From Odontocerum albicorne (lineage: Eukaryota; Arthropoda; Insecta; Trichoptera; Odontoceridae): a stretch of 64,000 bases of DNA. The position numbers were made by a program, and so were the translations under genes. Positions within the stretch are counted from its first letter, which is position 1, and each line of letters opens with the position of its first letter. Shown in pieces: positions 11,534 to 24,129 of this stretch. The DNA lies in assembly GCA_949825065.1 (NCBI GenBank), contig OX463842.1:29140672-29204671 (forward strand). The letters run 5' to 3'. Under the pieces are notes generated by a model. The model was not told the origin of the DNA. It was given only the letters and a program-made list of their open reading frames with translations, and ran no database searches.

Positions 11534-11773
11534 TTAATATTTAAGGAGTAAAAGTCAAGCATGTGCATTAAAAAAGGTATGGGGTAGAGCCATGGGAAAA
11601 ATCCACATTCCCTGTAATAAAGGTGTCGCGGATATCTCTTTTGAACTCGCTCAGCTATCAGGGAGTTCTGGATTGCTCTTGGATTCCATATGATTGAGCC
11701 GCACTCCAATCCATTGCGAACCAGTGAATTATAAAGAGATCTCATAACAGCGCTCCCACTAAATGCCTTAGAG

Positions 11774-12246
11774 TAGGCATGGCCAACCCACGGCCCGCCA
11801 GGGTGTCTTGTGAGGCCCGAGAGTTTATTTTATACATCATGAAAGAAATAACAACAAAAGATACTTGTTTATTAATAGTGACCACTCCAGATTTCCGATA
11901 CGAAGGCAAAAGTTTACATCAAAATATAAAAAATCTTATATAAATGTGAACCAAAATGATAGTAATATATCATAATTTAATTTTTATCTACATATTATGT
12001 AGATAAAAATTAAAAAGAAAATATTACATATTTGTTTTTCATGTAATGGGTATTGAAAATAATACAATGATTTATTGAGCTATTTTTGTTATATGATTAT
12101 ATAACGTGAATTGTAGTTATATTCAATAAAAAAATTCAATGTACGTATTTGTCGACCCCCATATCTTTGAAAATACTCTTACAGCCCGCGAACCTTTACC
12201 CTTATACCGGTTAAGGCAAACGGCCCAAATAGGTTGGCTACCCCTG
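11774..12246. mobile_element. hAT-type MITE, 473 bp
   Basis: Ends TAGGCATGGCCAACC and, reversed, CAGGGGTAGCCAACC. The flanks CCTTAGAG (11766-11773) and CCCTAGAA (12247-12254) are an 8-bp duplication with two changes. Copy 2 lacks the insert. An 18-bp-arm hairpin sits at its centre. Confidence 0.8.
11977..12013. repeat. Perfect 18-bp inverted repeat in hAT MITE
   Basis: Arms 11977-11994 and 11996-12013 with a one-base spacer (TTTTTATCTACATA and its complement). Confidence 0.95.
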
Positions 12247-12769
12247 CCCTAGAAACTCGTCCTATTACAAATCCCAAAACTTAATTGGCATTGGATAAAT
12301 ATATTGGTATGAGAGAGAACAAAACGTAAGTTAGCTTGATGCCAAGGTCTTTGATAGTGTCAACACGCATGTTGGGCTGATCATATATAACATTATATTA
12401 AGTACCTTAAGAAAAATTATGTATGTTAAATAAATGGGAAAATTATCTTGCGTTCTACTATATAAATAGCGCGCGCAGAAGACGAAAACTTTCAAGTTTT
12501 GAAAACTCGTAAATAAAGATGTTTAAAATCAAAATTTTCTTATGAATTTCAAAATTTTCTTATGAATTTCGGGGGAAAAAATTTAAATTCTTGAAGAAAA
12601 AACGATACCGAAAATTAAGGCTTTCCGTTTCTTTGTTTAATTTATTTTAAACATCAAGCGATTAAATATATAATTATTTACATTAAACAAAATTAATCTT
12701 GAACAAATATAACTGAAGTGTTAACTTAGGGTTGCTTCAAGTGATAACTAACTTAAAAATAGTATCTCT

Positions 12770-13200
12770 TGCGGGGTGGGGTGTACAGAGAGAACAGACT
12801 TCCTATCAATGCACACAACTTTCGCCTCCTCCACATCCACACATCTAGTCACACACAATCTTCTATTATTTACTCTTTCTTACTTTGCCTTCTTTCAAAA
12901 GTTCGGTCCATTTGATCCAGCCACGTTTTTCTCGGACTACTTCTTCCACGCACATCTTGCACTTCCATTATACTTGCTTATTAATTCTTTAGTCATTCAC
13001 CATCTCTACAAGTCCAAATCATCTTAGCGCTCCTTTATTCATTTTACTTAAAACTACTTGTTATCAATGCATTCATTTCTGATGTCTTTATTTCATATCT
13101 TATACATTGATACTCCACATTTTTACTTAATAGACTCACCTCAAAGTATCAATATATTTATTATTATCCTTCTTCCAAGTCCAAGCTTCATTCACATGCG
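12770..13200 (-). mobile_element. LINE 3' end, minus strand
   Basis: Tail core CTTGCGGGGTGGGGTGTACAG at 12768-12790, then decayed C-terminal coding on the minus strand. The copy at 20765-21071 corresponds to its left part. Confidence 0.75.
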
Positions 13201-13914
13201 TGAAGTTGGGTTCCAGCACACTATCAATACTTGATACACACTATCAATACTTGATAGTGTGTTGGATTTTTTCTTACTTTTTATACAATGCGCTTTTAAA
13301 TTGAAGATTTTCAATATGATAATATCGAAAATTTGATCTAGGAAAAGAAAAATATCGAAATTGCAAAAACGCGCCCGATTCTAATTATGATGAAATTGTA
13401 TATTCTAATTATAACATATGTAACTTTGATAGTATAGTTCAATTTGTTTTTATATTAATTAGAGTTATTTTTGTATTTTAATTAAATTCCTTAATGTACT
13501 CGTACATGTGTTTAATGTCTAAATTGAATAATCTCATGTAATACGTGAAAAAATTTATTCATTAATGTTTACTTATAACTGTTAAAATTATCTTTTTGTA
13601 ATATTTTTTTATGACTACAATGCCGAAGAGCAAGTTATGGAGAAACAAAGATGAAGAAATTGTGATAAAATATTTGTCATCTTAAAATCTGTTATAACTA
13701 CATATTTTATTTATGTCTGGGCATCTTGTATTCTTGTTATTGTATTATATAATATGTATGGTAGGTAGTATGTATGTACGTACATTTTTCAGGTTATTTT
13801 TGTGTGTGAGTCATGTTAATGTTTCAATGAATTTACAGAGATTTTGTATCCATGCGCACTTTAAATTCAAAATTTCAATGAAAGTATTGTATTTTTTGTG
13901 GTCGATTTCGACCA
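13044..13914. other. AT-rich DNA with one hairpin
   Basis: Bases 13201 onwards are not recognised apart from a 12-bp-arm inverted repeat at 13236-13262 (ACACACTATCAA, spacer TAC), preceded by a direct copy of its left arm. Confidence 0.4.
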
Positions 13915-14690
13915 CAAAAAGTAAATTGTATGAGAGATGCGAAGAGAAAGGTCTCAGAATGAATTTTGTAAAATTCAAAGTATGATGACAAAAAACATGT
14001 GAAATGAATGCGACTGAAATAATGAAAGATTAGGCCAAGTTGAGGAATTCTACAATTTGGGTAGCATTTTCTCAGATAATGTAAGAGTTAAGAGGGGCAT
14101 CGAACGGCGTGGCGTGTAGATACGAATGAACATAAATGGAGCACTAAATCATATATTTTATACTCGAACCGGACAGTATCAAAATCTGCTAAGAAGTTCG
14201 CAATAGTATTTTGGTGCCAATTTTGATGTATAAGAGTGAAACGTGGAAAAATACTGATAGGAGTAGAATAAATGCTGCAGAAATGCGTGCATTGAAAATA
14301 ATACATGGAGTGACTATGTACGACTGAATACGGAATGAAGTGATAAGGGATGAATGTGAACTTAAGGTTGATGTATTTAGTAAGATAAAGAAGAGCTCGC
14401 TGAGATGGTTTGGACATGTGGAACGAATGGATAAAGAAATATTCACAAAACAGATATACTCATATAGTGAAAATGTGAGTGGAAGGCGTGTGAGAGGGAG
14501 ACCAAGGAAAGTATGGTTGGATCAAGAGATTCTGAAAGAAGGAAACGTAGAAAGTCAGAGAAATCGTAGAAGTTGTATGAGGTGTATGGATGTGGAATGA
14601 TGTGCATCGACATAGGAAAGTCTGTCACTCTGCCCTCTGTCTACCCCGACAGGGAAATGACGTGATGGTATGTATGGAAATCGACCGTGC
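13915..14690 (+). pseudogene. LINE reverse transcriptase C-terminal region and tail
   Basis: Broken frames read YERCEEKGLRMNFVKFK, a remnant of the YLGS-type motif, then an intact late frame LRWFGHVERMDKEI, GRRVRGRPRKVWLDQEILKE. The tail near 14630-14660 has TCTACCCCGACAGGG and GTGATGGTATGTATG. This is the best-preserved copy of the LINE whose 3' ends recur through the window. Dead. Confidence 0.85.
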
Positions 14691-15302
14691 ATTGTAAAAA
14701 AATGTAAAAATAGCGCTTTCAAATCAGCATCCTCGATGGTCAAAGGTATTTGTTGTGCCAGGGGGCAGGACAACAATTGTGGGAATTAATTCAAAAATAT
14801 TATTACAACAAATATCGAGGAAAGAATAAAAAAATTCGCATTGATGATGTAATAAGGATCTAAAAATAAACGTTTTTTCCCTTTATTAGATCTCAATGAA
14901 ACGAGCGTGCCATTCTCCAGCCGGCCGCCGCGCCGGTGTCAAGGCGTGTTTCTGTGACCACGAAAAGCTTCCTACGCTATTTCCCACAATGATTATTATT
15001 AACTCACGCATTTCTGGATCCTGAATGATTTGTTTGTTATTTTCTGATTTGTAGGTCCATCGGTTAACAAGAATTTACTCTTTATTTTCCAAATAAATGC
15101 CCACACATTTTTACATCGAATTCGTTTAGTTTGGAAACCAATAATAAACTTAATAATTAAACGTGAACTCAGGGGCAATTATATTATACTTGAACTCCAA
15201 GACAGATGTTTATTTACATTTACATAATTCTCTGACGCCATTCAAAGACCAAAGACCACTCTAAGGGCACCTTGCATTTCAATGCAACATCTCTCGAATT
15301 AC
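14691..15302. other. Unassigned DNA with GC-rich patch
   Basis: A GC-rich stretch lies at about 14915-14945 (GCCGGCCGCCGCGCCGG). No gene recognised. Confidence 0.3.
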
Positions 15303-15392
15303 GATCTCCGTGGCCTAGTTGGTGTTAACGCTTGACTTTCATCCAGGAGTTTCGGGTTCAATTCTCGATGGTATTTAAAAAAAAGTTTAGTG
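15303..15392 (+). mobile_element. SINE head
   Basis: A box GTGGCCTAGTTGGTGTTAAC and B box GGGTTCAATTCTC. The body is lost after the A-rich run. Confidence 0.65.
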
Positions 15393-15620
15393 TAGCACAT
15401 TTCCCAAAAGGCACATCCCTAAAGCAGAATTATGTTATATATGTGTACTATGGCGCCAGACCATTCAGATTTTTAAATACTAGAAGGCACAATCTAAAAT
15501 CCACCCTTTCTATCTCCTGTTCTGAGGTCGTCAACCAGTATAAATCTAGTGTGTGAGTGATATTTAGTTCTTATTGGTGTCATGTTACATTATACTTGGT
15601 TCAATACTGAGGCGAAACTA

Positions 15621-15649
15621 GGCTAACGAAAATATATGTTTCGTTAGCC
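15621..15649. repeat. 11-bp inverted repeat
   Basis: GGCTAACGAAA (15621-15631) and TTTCGTTAGCC (15639-15649), with further pairing outside (CTGAGG and CCTCAG). Possibly a small MITE core. Confidence 0.7.
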
Positions 15650-15655
15650 CTCAGG

Positions 15656-17665
15656 ATGAAGTACTCGTAAATGTTAGTGCACTTGCCAGGTAAGCGTTCT
15701 ATCCCGCGTCTTCGTAATTTATTGTTAATATAAAATAATGGATCAAAGCATTGAGAAATTAAAAACGACTTTGAAAAAGACGTACTTCAATGGTGGTTTA
15801 TTATTATTTATTTCAACAGTCGAATGACCTTAATGATACAAATATTAAAAAAATAAAAATATATGTAATTTAACATCGACATGTAAGTAGTGTTGTACAA
15901 TAGAAAAAAAATAGTATATGTCGAAGTAAATCTATAGAATTCAATATATTCATCCTAGCAAGAGCAATTCTTTCACTTGACCCCTGTAAGTAGGCAAAGG
16001 TAAAAAACCAGAAGGTAAATTATTATTATTATTCAAATTATCAAGCCAGGACATAGTGCAGTACAATTAACACTTTTCGACAGTTTCTATTTTATTGATT
16101 GATGCATAAAAATATTGTACGATATTATTTGAATTCTGCATGATCGTGGATGACGTAAATAAATAAATATTTGCGCATGATGTAAAAAACATACAATTTG
16201 GAAAATTCCACGCGATTTTTGGATTCAGCATAGCAGCCTTAGATTTATATATTTTTTCTAGCAGAGAGACAAGTCGACCGACGGGTTCTCTTCTGTAGTA
16301 GCAATATTCTTTATCAGTAAAATTTAATCAAATCTCTATTAACAATCCTGAAAATTCTTTTCATGTAGTTGATTTCTAATTTACTAAAGAAAAGGATTAA
16401 ATACTTATGTAGATAAATACAAGGTACGAATGGTCAATATTGGATAGTTCTAGAGGAAAAAATTACATTTAATAGATAATCAAAAAACAATTCCATAATT
16501 TAATGAATAAAAATAGATTGATCAGCCACGAGATTCTTTCTGGTCAACTCGCTTAAAAGTGACCAAAATTCCGTTTTTCAAGTCTGCATTAAAGGATTCG
16601 TGGTTTAAGTATAGGGATCATTTCGGGGAAGATATAAACTTCAAACTATACAAGAGATCAAGTTCAGCCTTTCTAATCTTGGTTGATTTTTTAATTACAG
16701 AGTTGAAATAAATTAAAATTGGCATGTGTCGCATTTTTTAAAGGTTTGTTTAACATATGCGAGCTGTGTATGAGAAAAAGGAACTAGAGTCTGAAAAGTC
16801 AAAAACTTATTCACACAGTGTTATTTTTCCAGTTCAAGTATTAACGTAAAACTAGTATTCATAGTATTTCACTATTGTGCTCCTCCATTTGTTAGCATCA
16901 ATTACAATAAATATTTAATATATTTAGGTGAAAATGAATTCATAGTTAATCTTTTGGAAGAAACAATGTGACTTTCGTTAAATACCATACAGATCAACAT
17001 GCTATGTTCCTTTGAGAAGGCAGAGAAGACATCTCCATTCACACCATTTTTGACTAGTCCAGATTCATACACATTGTTATACATGAAAATGATTATCGGG
17101 ATATATCACTTTGTAATAAATGTTTATCCAAACATTATTCTAGTGATAAACAAAATATACGCAGATTCGTTGCATTTACATAGAATTACGGTGATATAAA
17201 AGTATAAGTACCTATAGTACATATTGAAGTATTAAGTACCAAACTTGACAAAAGTTATATTTCCTATTTCAAGCCGGTTATTCTAACGGGAAGTAGTTAG
17301 TTTATAATAAAATACGAATAGGTTATATGAGTTTAACGTTGCTAGGGTTATCAGATACAATCTCTTTATGAATGTTTAATCAAAATCTAATAGAAGATAA
17401 TTAACAAAAATACTATATAAATATTTCGTAATGAAACTGAATGAAAATGTACGTTTGTTATTGTTTACTAGAATACGAGTAAATATTTGAATTTGTAATG
17501 TTTGATATCTTTCGATATATAAATCGAAACAATATCCGAAGACTTAGGACGTTTCGAGTTTGACAACTACAATTATTGACAGTGCTGCGCCCGAGCGAGG
17601 GTCGACAACCTTAGCTTTAAAAGTTTTTAAATGTTATTGTTTTCGTAAATTGTAAATTAACTGAC
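15656..17665. other. Long AT-rich stretch, no gene seen
   Basis: Bases 15790-16080 resemble a LINE 3' UTR by A-rich runs only. Nothing else recognised. Later exons of the gene starting at 17982 could be short and hidden here. Confidence 0.3.
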
Positions 17666-17982
17666 CTGTCTGACGATTCGGAACTGTCATATCTGTCAGC
17701 ACACCTCTTCTTTCTGCAATCTTCTTCCTGTCCTGTGGAATATTTTGCATGTTTACTCAAACCAGAAGAGGCGTTATTCGACTCAGCCACGCTGTTCGGT
17801 TCACATTTATCACTCTGTACATCACAAGTATTCTCAACATAAAACGACATCTTCACTTTTCCTGGTCGGGAAACATTCTCACTTAGAGTTTTTAAGTCAC
17901 ACACTATCGCACTGTCATCATTCACTAATTTACCGTCTTCTTCCAAACGATCTAGTCCGTCCGCACACGACCCATCCGCCAT
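17666..17982 (-). CDS. First coding exon of an unidentified gene
   Basis: ATG in a strong context (ATCCAACATGG) opens 105 codons plus two bases, ending at an excellent donor, GACAG/GTCAGT. The sequence starts MADGSCADGLDRLEED and is acidic and Ser-rich, with a basic KKRCADR before a closing YDSSESSD. Codon and base composition (more GC and CpG than the flanks) and the upstream CRE support a real 5' exon rather than a chance frame. I do not recognise the protein. The terminal Ser/Asp cluster would become DS or DR depending on the next exon, which I could not find. No transposon-like motif is seen. Confidence 0.6.
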
Positions 17983-18130
17983 GTTGGATCATACAACTGT
18001 TTTGACGTTGTTTTGTATTTGGTCCGCTATGTACGGCAGCGCTGCACAATGTCTCTGACGTCAAATTTCTATACGAATAATTCATTATCAAATCAAGGTC
18101 AAAGTTTCGGCATACGCGAAACAAAAAGTG
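17983..18130 (-). promoter_or_regulatory. Likely 5' UTR/promoter with CRE palindrome
   Basis: Upstream of the ATG at 17982. A perfect TGACGTCA lies at 18056-18063 and a half-site TGACG at 18003-18007. The start codon itself sits in AACATGGCGGAT, resembling the YY1/Pho core (GCCAT on the other strand). There is a local CpG-rich patch in AT-rich surroundings. No TATA box is obvious. The transcription start is not determinable here. Confidence 0.4.
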
Positions 18131-19358
18131 TAGCTACATACATATTATCACACATTGGTATTTATAAATAGGTACATTATGTAATTTAAGAAAATTCTAA
18201 AATTTATCTTTATTAATGTATCAATGCTTTAGATTTTTCATCACTTTTTGGATTTATTTTGTTGAAAATAATATCTTTAGACACACAAAATTTTGTATAT
18301 TTTTTTATTCGACAGGTCATTTGACCTTTTTGATGCAAAAAATACAAAAATAAAAAAAACATAAACAGGAAAGCAATGTTATACAACAGAAAACAGGCAA
18401 ACTCAGTATAAGATAATTGTATAAGACATAATTAATTTAACTCACCCCGGCATGAACAACTTTATTATTTGATTATTGTAAGTAGTCCAAATCATATGTA
18501 AATCAACATAATGCCCTCGTTGATTGCTCAATCTGATATAAGGGATAATTAAATAAAACTAAAAGATATTTTTAAATTATCAATGAAAACTTAATAGCTT
18601 TTCTTTTTACTGTTGCATATTTTTCTGTGTTGAAACCTTATTTTTCCATGCTTATATTTATAGTATATTGAGTAAGTATGTAGATTCAAACGACAATGTA
18701 ACCAGAAATTACATATTTCTTTGCTTCGAACCATGTTAACCTATACGAAACTTGAATGTAAAAATATTAAAATACCTATATTTAAACAATATTCTCTAGT
18801 TAATAAATACAATTCGGAAAAAGTATTTTTTTAATACACACAATTTTTGTCTTTCAAACCAAAAATATATTTTCTCATAACTCTCACTAAAAAATTCAAA
18901 TAAACATAGTTAGATACAGCAAAACATATTTTCATAATACGAAGTATTTAATTTAAAATGTTTTACAATGCATTGATTCGATTCACGATTGCAATAAGCA
19001 TATTTAAAGCTCCGCCTCTAGAGCGTGCACTGGTTCGTCATTGGCTAGTGCTTTTTTTTTTCAGTTTTATACAACTTTATACTAATGTCAAAAAAGAAAA
19101 ATATATACATTATATCGGTCTGTCAAGTTTGCTGTTAAAATAATTCTATTTAAATAAAAAAATTATATATTTAAAATATGATAATAAATATACTGGAACG
19201 AAAAAATAACTAAATAGATGTCATGGTGACAGATTTCACGTTAAGGCCAAAATAAAATATTACTCAATTGTCTCCAAACTATATCATTTCTACTTGTTCA
19301 AGTCTTGCATTACAGATTCGACATTTCTAATTACAAAGCTGATTCATTTTTAATCTAA
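18131..19358. other. AT-rich DNA, no gene seen
   Basis: No coding or terminal repeats recognised. Confidence 0.3.
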
Positions 19359-19929
19359 CAAAGAAAAAATACATGCTTTACGATTGGTCGACATTGTGAA
19401 ATAAAATGTTAATATTAATAATTTTTAAAAATCCGTAGGCGTTGTTTCCTTTAATCCCTGAAGTTTAAAAGAAACATTTTTTTGATTTTCAAGACTGATT
19501 TTCTTAACATTATTCAATCGGAAACACCGTTATTTTATTTTACATGTGATACAGGTTTAGCTCAATCAAATCAAACAAAATACGTAATACAAGAAAACAA
19601 TTAGATAAGTCTAAAAAATAATAACAAAAACAACGATTATGCATGCTTTTTTGTAAAATGATTCGGTTATGCTTACAATAATTATTAAGGAGCTCAATTC
19701 TTAATTATTGCATCGAGATATGGAAGATATAAATATCGTAAAATTTGTTCAACAAGGCCATTCCGTGTGCGAGGGGTGAGACTTAATAGTTCCTGAATAC
19801 GGCACCAAAAATAATCTTATTTTACGATGGCGTAAACAATTGTCAGAAGTTTGTCAACCAACAAGGGGTTCGATATTTTTCATGTTGGTAATTTGTATAT
19901 TTACAAACAGGTAAGTAGATATATGTTAA

Positions 19930-20350
19930 TGCTTAAGGAGCAACATTTAAGCATATACATTTAAAAAAATGTGTGGGATAGAGCCATGGGTAAAATCTAT
20001 ATTACCGGAAAATGTGGCAGATATCTCTTTTGAATACGCTCAACTATCAGAGTTTTAAATTGCTCTTGGATTCCATATGACTGAGCCGCACTCCAGTCTA
20101 CTGAGAACCAATGAATTATAAAGAGATCTCATAACAGCGCCACTATTAAATACCCTGAGGACTCGTCTTTTTACAAATTTCCCAAATAAGTTAGCCCGCC
20201 CTGCCCTGGAGACTCGTCTTGTTACAAATCCCAGAACTAAATTGACATTGGATAAATACGAGTACATATGTTACTCTCGATATGAGAACAATATGTGAGT
20301 AAGCTCGGTGCCAAGATCTTTGATAGTTTTAACACGTATTTTGGGCTGAT
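19930..20350 (-). mobile_element. Jockey/CR1-like LINE fragment
   Basis: The minus frame reads AGRANLFGKFVKRRVLRVFN, then SGAVMRSLYNSLVLSRLECG, SVIWNPRAI, the same reverse-transcriptase end as copy 1. Inactive. Confidence 0.75.
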
Positions 20351-20764
20351 AGTTTATTAAGTACCTTAAGATTTTTTTGTAAATAAATAGGAAAATCAAC
20401 TTGCGTTCTATGAATAAAGCACGCACAAGACAACATTTTTTCGAAATTTTGTCTAATAAATAATATCAAATAGTGCAACTTTTATAAACCTGTATTCAAA
20501 ATCAAGTCTCTCGAAAATTTCAAAAGATTTTTCTACAAAAAAAATGTTCTAAATTTTTTAAGAAAATCCAATACCTACCGAAAATTAACGCATTCAATTT
20601 ACGCCCTCAATTTGTTTTAATCATCAAACGATTAAGGATATATGTTTTCATTTACATCAGACAAACACGTGGAGTAAATTTATATTGAACAACAGTTGAA
20701 TGGAAAAATATAACTGAAGCGTTAACTAAGGGTAGCTTCAAGTTATAAATGACTTAATAAAAAA

Positions 20765-21071
20765 AATTGACACATACCATCAAGCCGTATCCCTTGCGGG
20801 GTATACAGAGAGAAGAGGGATTTTTCCTATTCAAGCACAAATCTTTCGCCTCTTCCACATCTGTACATCTCGTCACACACAATCTTATTCTATTTACTTT
20901 TCTCACTTAACCTTCTTTTGAAAATTTGGTATACTTCATCCAGGTACGTTTTTCTCTGTATAACTCTTCCCCACACACCTTGCACTTAAATTATACTTAC
21001 ATTGTCATTCTTTGGTTATTCATCCTCTCCATATGTCTAAACCATCTTAACGCTCCTTTATTCATCTTTAT
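20765..21071 (-). mobile_element. LINE 3' end, minus strand
   Basis: Tail core CCTTGCGGGGTATACAGAGA near 20795 and decayed C-terminal coding (minus LRWFRHMERMN-like). It matches copy 1 up to the block edge. Confidence 0.75.
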
Positions 21072-23530
21072 GCGACATTATAACTTGAAGGCTGGGTTCC
21101 CACGGGATTGTGGTCGTATCGCAAGCTTTCTTACGCAGCTATTAAATAGTGGTGATACAGGTAGAAAACCTAACGATTGAGATTAATACAGCGTCAGAAA
21201 CAATAAAATGCATAACCTGTTATCCCGTGGACATACTGTGGTCAATTCACGGTCAAAGGAATCACAAGAGAAGCACGCGGTTTAACCACGGTCAAGTTTG
21301 AGAATATTCAACATAAATCATGTTCTTCTAAACTGTTCTTAACCAATGATTTGAAGCAGTTTTGAAAATTACCCCAATCAATTGTGTTTTAAAAGTCCCA
21401 TGTTTAGTATATTTGATAAATTTTCAACGAGAAATATTTGTGTCGAAGGGGAATAGCTAATTTAATTGTCGCAGCCATTACCTTCATATCCTGATACTCA
21501 ACAAATGTCAATTTTTTTCATTTGATCATATTTTTTATCCTGTATGTGAGCTTCATTCCCGTAAAAATGAAAGTTCTATTTTATACACATAAAGCGCCCT
21601 TGATGAGAGTTCGCTCTTTAAATAGCTCTGTAAAATTGTACTTTTTTTATTTTTATATCGTAAATAAAATATAAACGTAGAATTTACAAATTAACTACAC
21701 AAGGAGAATTTTTTTATATTGTGTATATAGTATAATAAGTTCCATCAAAATAATTGATGAACTTCACGATAAAAAGCAAGATCACTATTTTTTTCTTCTT
21801 CGTCTCTTTCAACCCTTATTCAACGCGTTCGTCGCAGTTTGCTACGATATTGGACTACTACTTGTTTATTTGATATATGTATAAGTGTTATGAAAATCGT
21901 ATGCGATTGAATTTAAAATTATCGTTTTCATATTACATCATACACGTATATATGGCGCACGCATGAAAAAACCGTGGAAGTGAAAGCGTGAGTGTCAATT
22001 ATCTAATATTCTTTAACGTTCGTGTAATGTTACATTGATCGTTAAAAGTATAAAGTTTACTTTTACATGACACAAAAACTAGATAAATATTTGATAATAC
22101 GAGTATTGCATCCTCTTTGATTTCTTTCATTCGGATTTTTGCCTGTAGTATTTTTTTTTGTTTTCTTTTATATCTGTATTATAATCACTATAAAAATAAA
22201 TTGAAATTAAAATACTAGAAAATGTTTTTGGCTGAACACAGACTTTAATTTGTATCGGTAGAATTGTGAATTGATGTTTTTGAAAATTTGTTTTAATTAC
22301 AAAACAAAATATATATACTTTTCGTCATAGCTGGCGTCAACTATTCTCATTCCCGTGAAGTGAAAATTACATGTGTAAATAATCACTAATATTTTGTTTA
22401 AATTGCCGTTTTGAAATAAATAAAACTTATAAGAATTGATATAATTTGCAATATGTATTAACCTTTTCTCTACCGCAAAAAAAATATGGTGAATTCCGTC
22501 AGGCCAAACATAATTAGCAAAAAATAAATCGATCAATTTCCATTATTTTTCTTAAAATTACATATAACTAATTATTGACATACCAGATATTGTGAAATAT
22601 AACACTTAAAACAGTTTTTATTAATAAAAATCCAAATTTAAAATTCGACATTTGTTCAGGGCTGCCACACGCTCATATTTATACTAGACCAATATCCAAT
22701 ATGCAAAAAGTATTTCACTACACAGCAAGAAACAAAGAAGTATGTACTAGTACCTAGCTTTTGTTCACTATTGTATGTAAAATAGTCCAATTTCTATATA
22801 AAACAAAGAAAAATATTACGCAAAAGCACTCAAAAAAGAATAATAGTATAGTTTCCCAGTGAGGTAAACAGAATTCCTTAAAATTACCATAAAAAAGAAA
22901 CCAACAAATCAGATCGCAAGCATTATAATTTTTTTACACCATATTCATAATAATTGCAGCCCTTAAGTTAAGGAACTCTGTCGCAGATGAAACCCTGGCA
23001 AATTGCCGTTAGTTGTCGTGCTGTGGGAGGAGGCAGGATTTTTTGGAGGGGGACAGCTCCAGCTTTTAATTCATTTTGAAAGAAGATAAATACTAATCGA
23101 CTTGCGCCTGACACCTCAGATGGCCTGTTACGTGGTCTACTAGACGATTTTTTTATCCAAATCGATTCCTTCTAGTTTCTCTAGCCTTCTTAAGATCTTG
23201 TTGCATATTGTCTTAAAGCCTGTCTTGGTCTGCGAAGTAGTATTTTCCCATGGTATTGAACATGTATATTTTTTTAGATAATTTGGTATTGCGCTGCTTC
23301 CTGACAATTACGATCACCTCAACAGTACTTTCTAACTAGCTTAATCTATTAAAGTCAGCTTAAAAGACTCCCATTTCGCTAACAAGAGCGTCATCTCGAT
23401 TCTTTAATTTAGATACAAAATGGTCAAAGATCAACACTAGCCTGGAAGTGAATACGCCAGAAATCAAACCTGAAATGTCCGTTTTTTAATCTTTGTTGAA
23501 TGTGTTGACTGAGAACATTTAAGTTTTGAA
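21072..23530. other. Unassigned AT-rich DNA
   Basis: A short inverted pair around CCCACGGGAT (21093) and ATCCCGTGG (21220) hints at a small MITE. The remainder shows no gene or repeat that I can name. Confidence 0.3.
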
Positions 23531-23790
23531 ATTTTTGACTTGTTCAAACAAATTTATCATATCTATTGTAAAAGTTTTAACTTGTTCAAACATATTCATC
23601 ACACCTATTGTAAAGTTTCGACTTGAAACATATTTATCACGCATATTGTAAACATATTTGACTTGGTCAAACATATATATCACATATTTTTTACTTTGAA
23701 TTGTAATTTTTTTTGACTAATTCCAACATATTTATCACACCAATTGTAATTTATTGACTTGTTCAAACATTTTTTTTTACCAATTGTAAA
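23531..23790 (+). repeat. Degenerate minisatellite, about 50-60 bp units
   Basis: Five or so units of the form GACTTGTTCAAACATATTTA, TCACACCTATTGTAAA. Units differ by substitutions and small deletions. Confidence 0.75.
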
Positions 23791-24129
23791 ACACAATCCT
23801 TGATCTTTATATTTCTTCTTATTAAATAAGTTTTTGTCAAAACTTGGGTAGAAAGACACCTTCTTTACATAACATAATTGGATGAAGAGATTGGTGAAAT
23901 GGATCCATTGCCAGTCTCCATAAGAAAGGTGATTCTCTGGAGTGTGGAAAATACTGGAGAGTCACACTGCTGAGTGTGTCCAGAAAAGTCCTATCTCAGG
24001 TGATCCTCAGTAACATCCAGGATCCTGTTCTTTCTATCTTGAGTAAGCAGCTATGCCATTTTGTTTTTGTAATTTTTTTACATTCACTGCATCTTTCAAC
24101 AAGATGAATTCCAATTTAAAGATGGACAA
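23791..24129. other. Unassigned DNA
   Basis: No motif recognised. Confidence 0.3.

Larger units (their letters stand above)
11538..12420 (-). mobile_element. Jockey/CR1-like LINE fragment, split by a hAT MITE
   Basis: The minus frame reads MRSLYNSLVRNGLECGSIIW, NPRAIQNSL, ERVQKRYPRHLYY, the end of a LINE reverse transcriptase. It is interrupted at 11774-12246. Copy 2 has the same reading at 20267-20055. Confidence 0.75.
10453..13043. repeat. Composite repeat block, copy 1
   Basis: Collinear with 19359-21071: a shared left part (TACATGCTTTACGATTGG), a Jockey/CR1-like LINE fragment, a spacer and an RTE-like LINE tail. Copy 1 is longer because it has a local tandem duplication and two MITE insertions, each absent from copy 2. 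Confidence 0.85.
19359..21071. repeat. Composite repeat block, copy 2
   Basis: Collinear with 10453-13043 but without the piggyBac MITE, the hAT MITE and the 141-bp duplication, so it shows the empty sites. Contains the LINE fragments at 19930-20350 and 20765-21071. Confidence 0.85.

Noticed and set aside
15783..16080. Possible LINE 3' UTR
   Set aside because: Based only on A-rich runs and similar composition to 18300-18420. No coding remnant.
17666..17700. Assignment of the orphan exon to cactus/IkB from YDSSESSD
   Set aside because: The decisive DSG would need the unseen next exon. No ankyrin repeats found in the window.
22455..22530. Sequence like the piggyBac MITE left end (AACCTTTTCTCTACCGCAAA)
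   Set aside because: No partner end and poor match in the first 13 bases.
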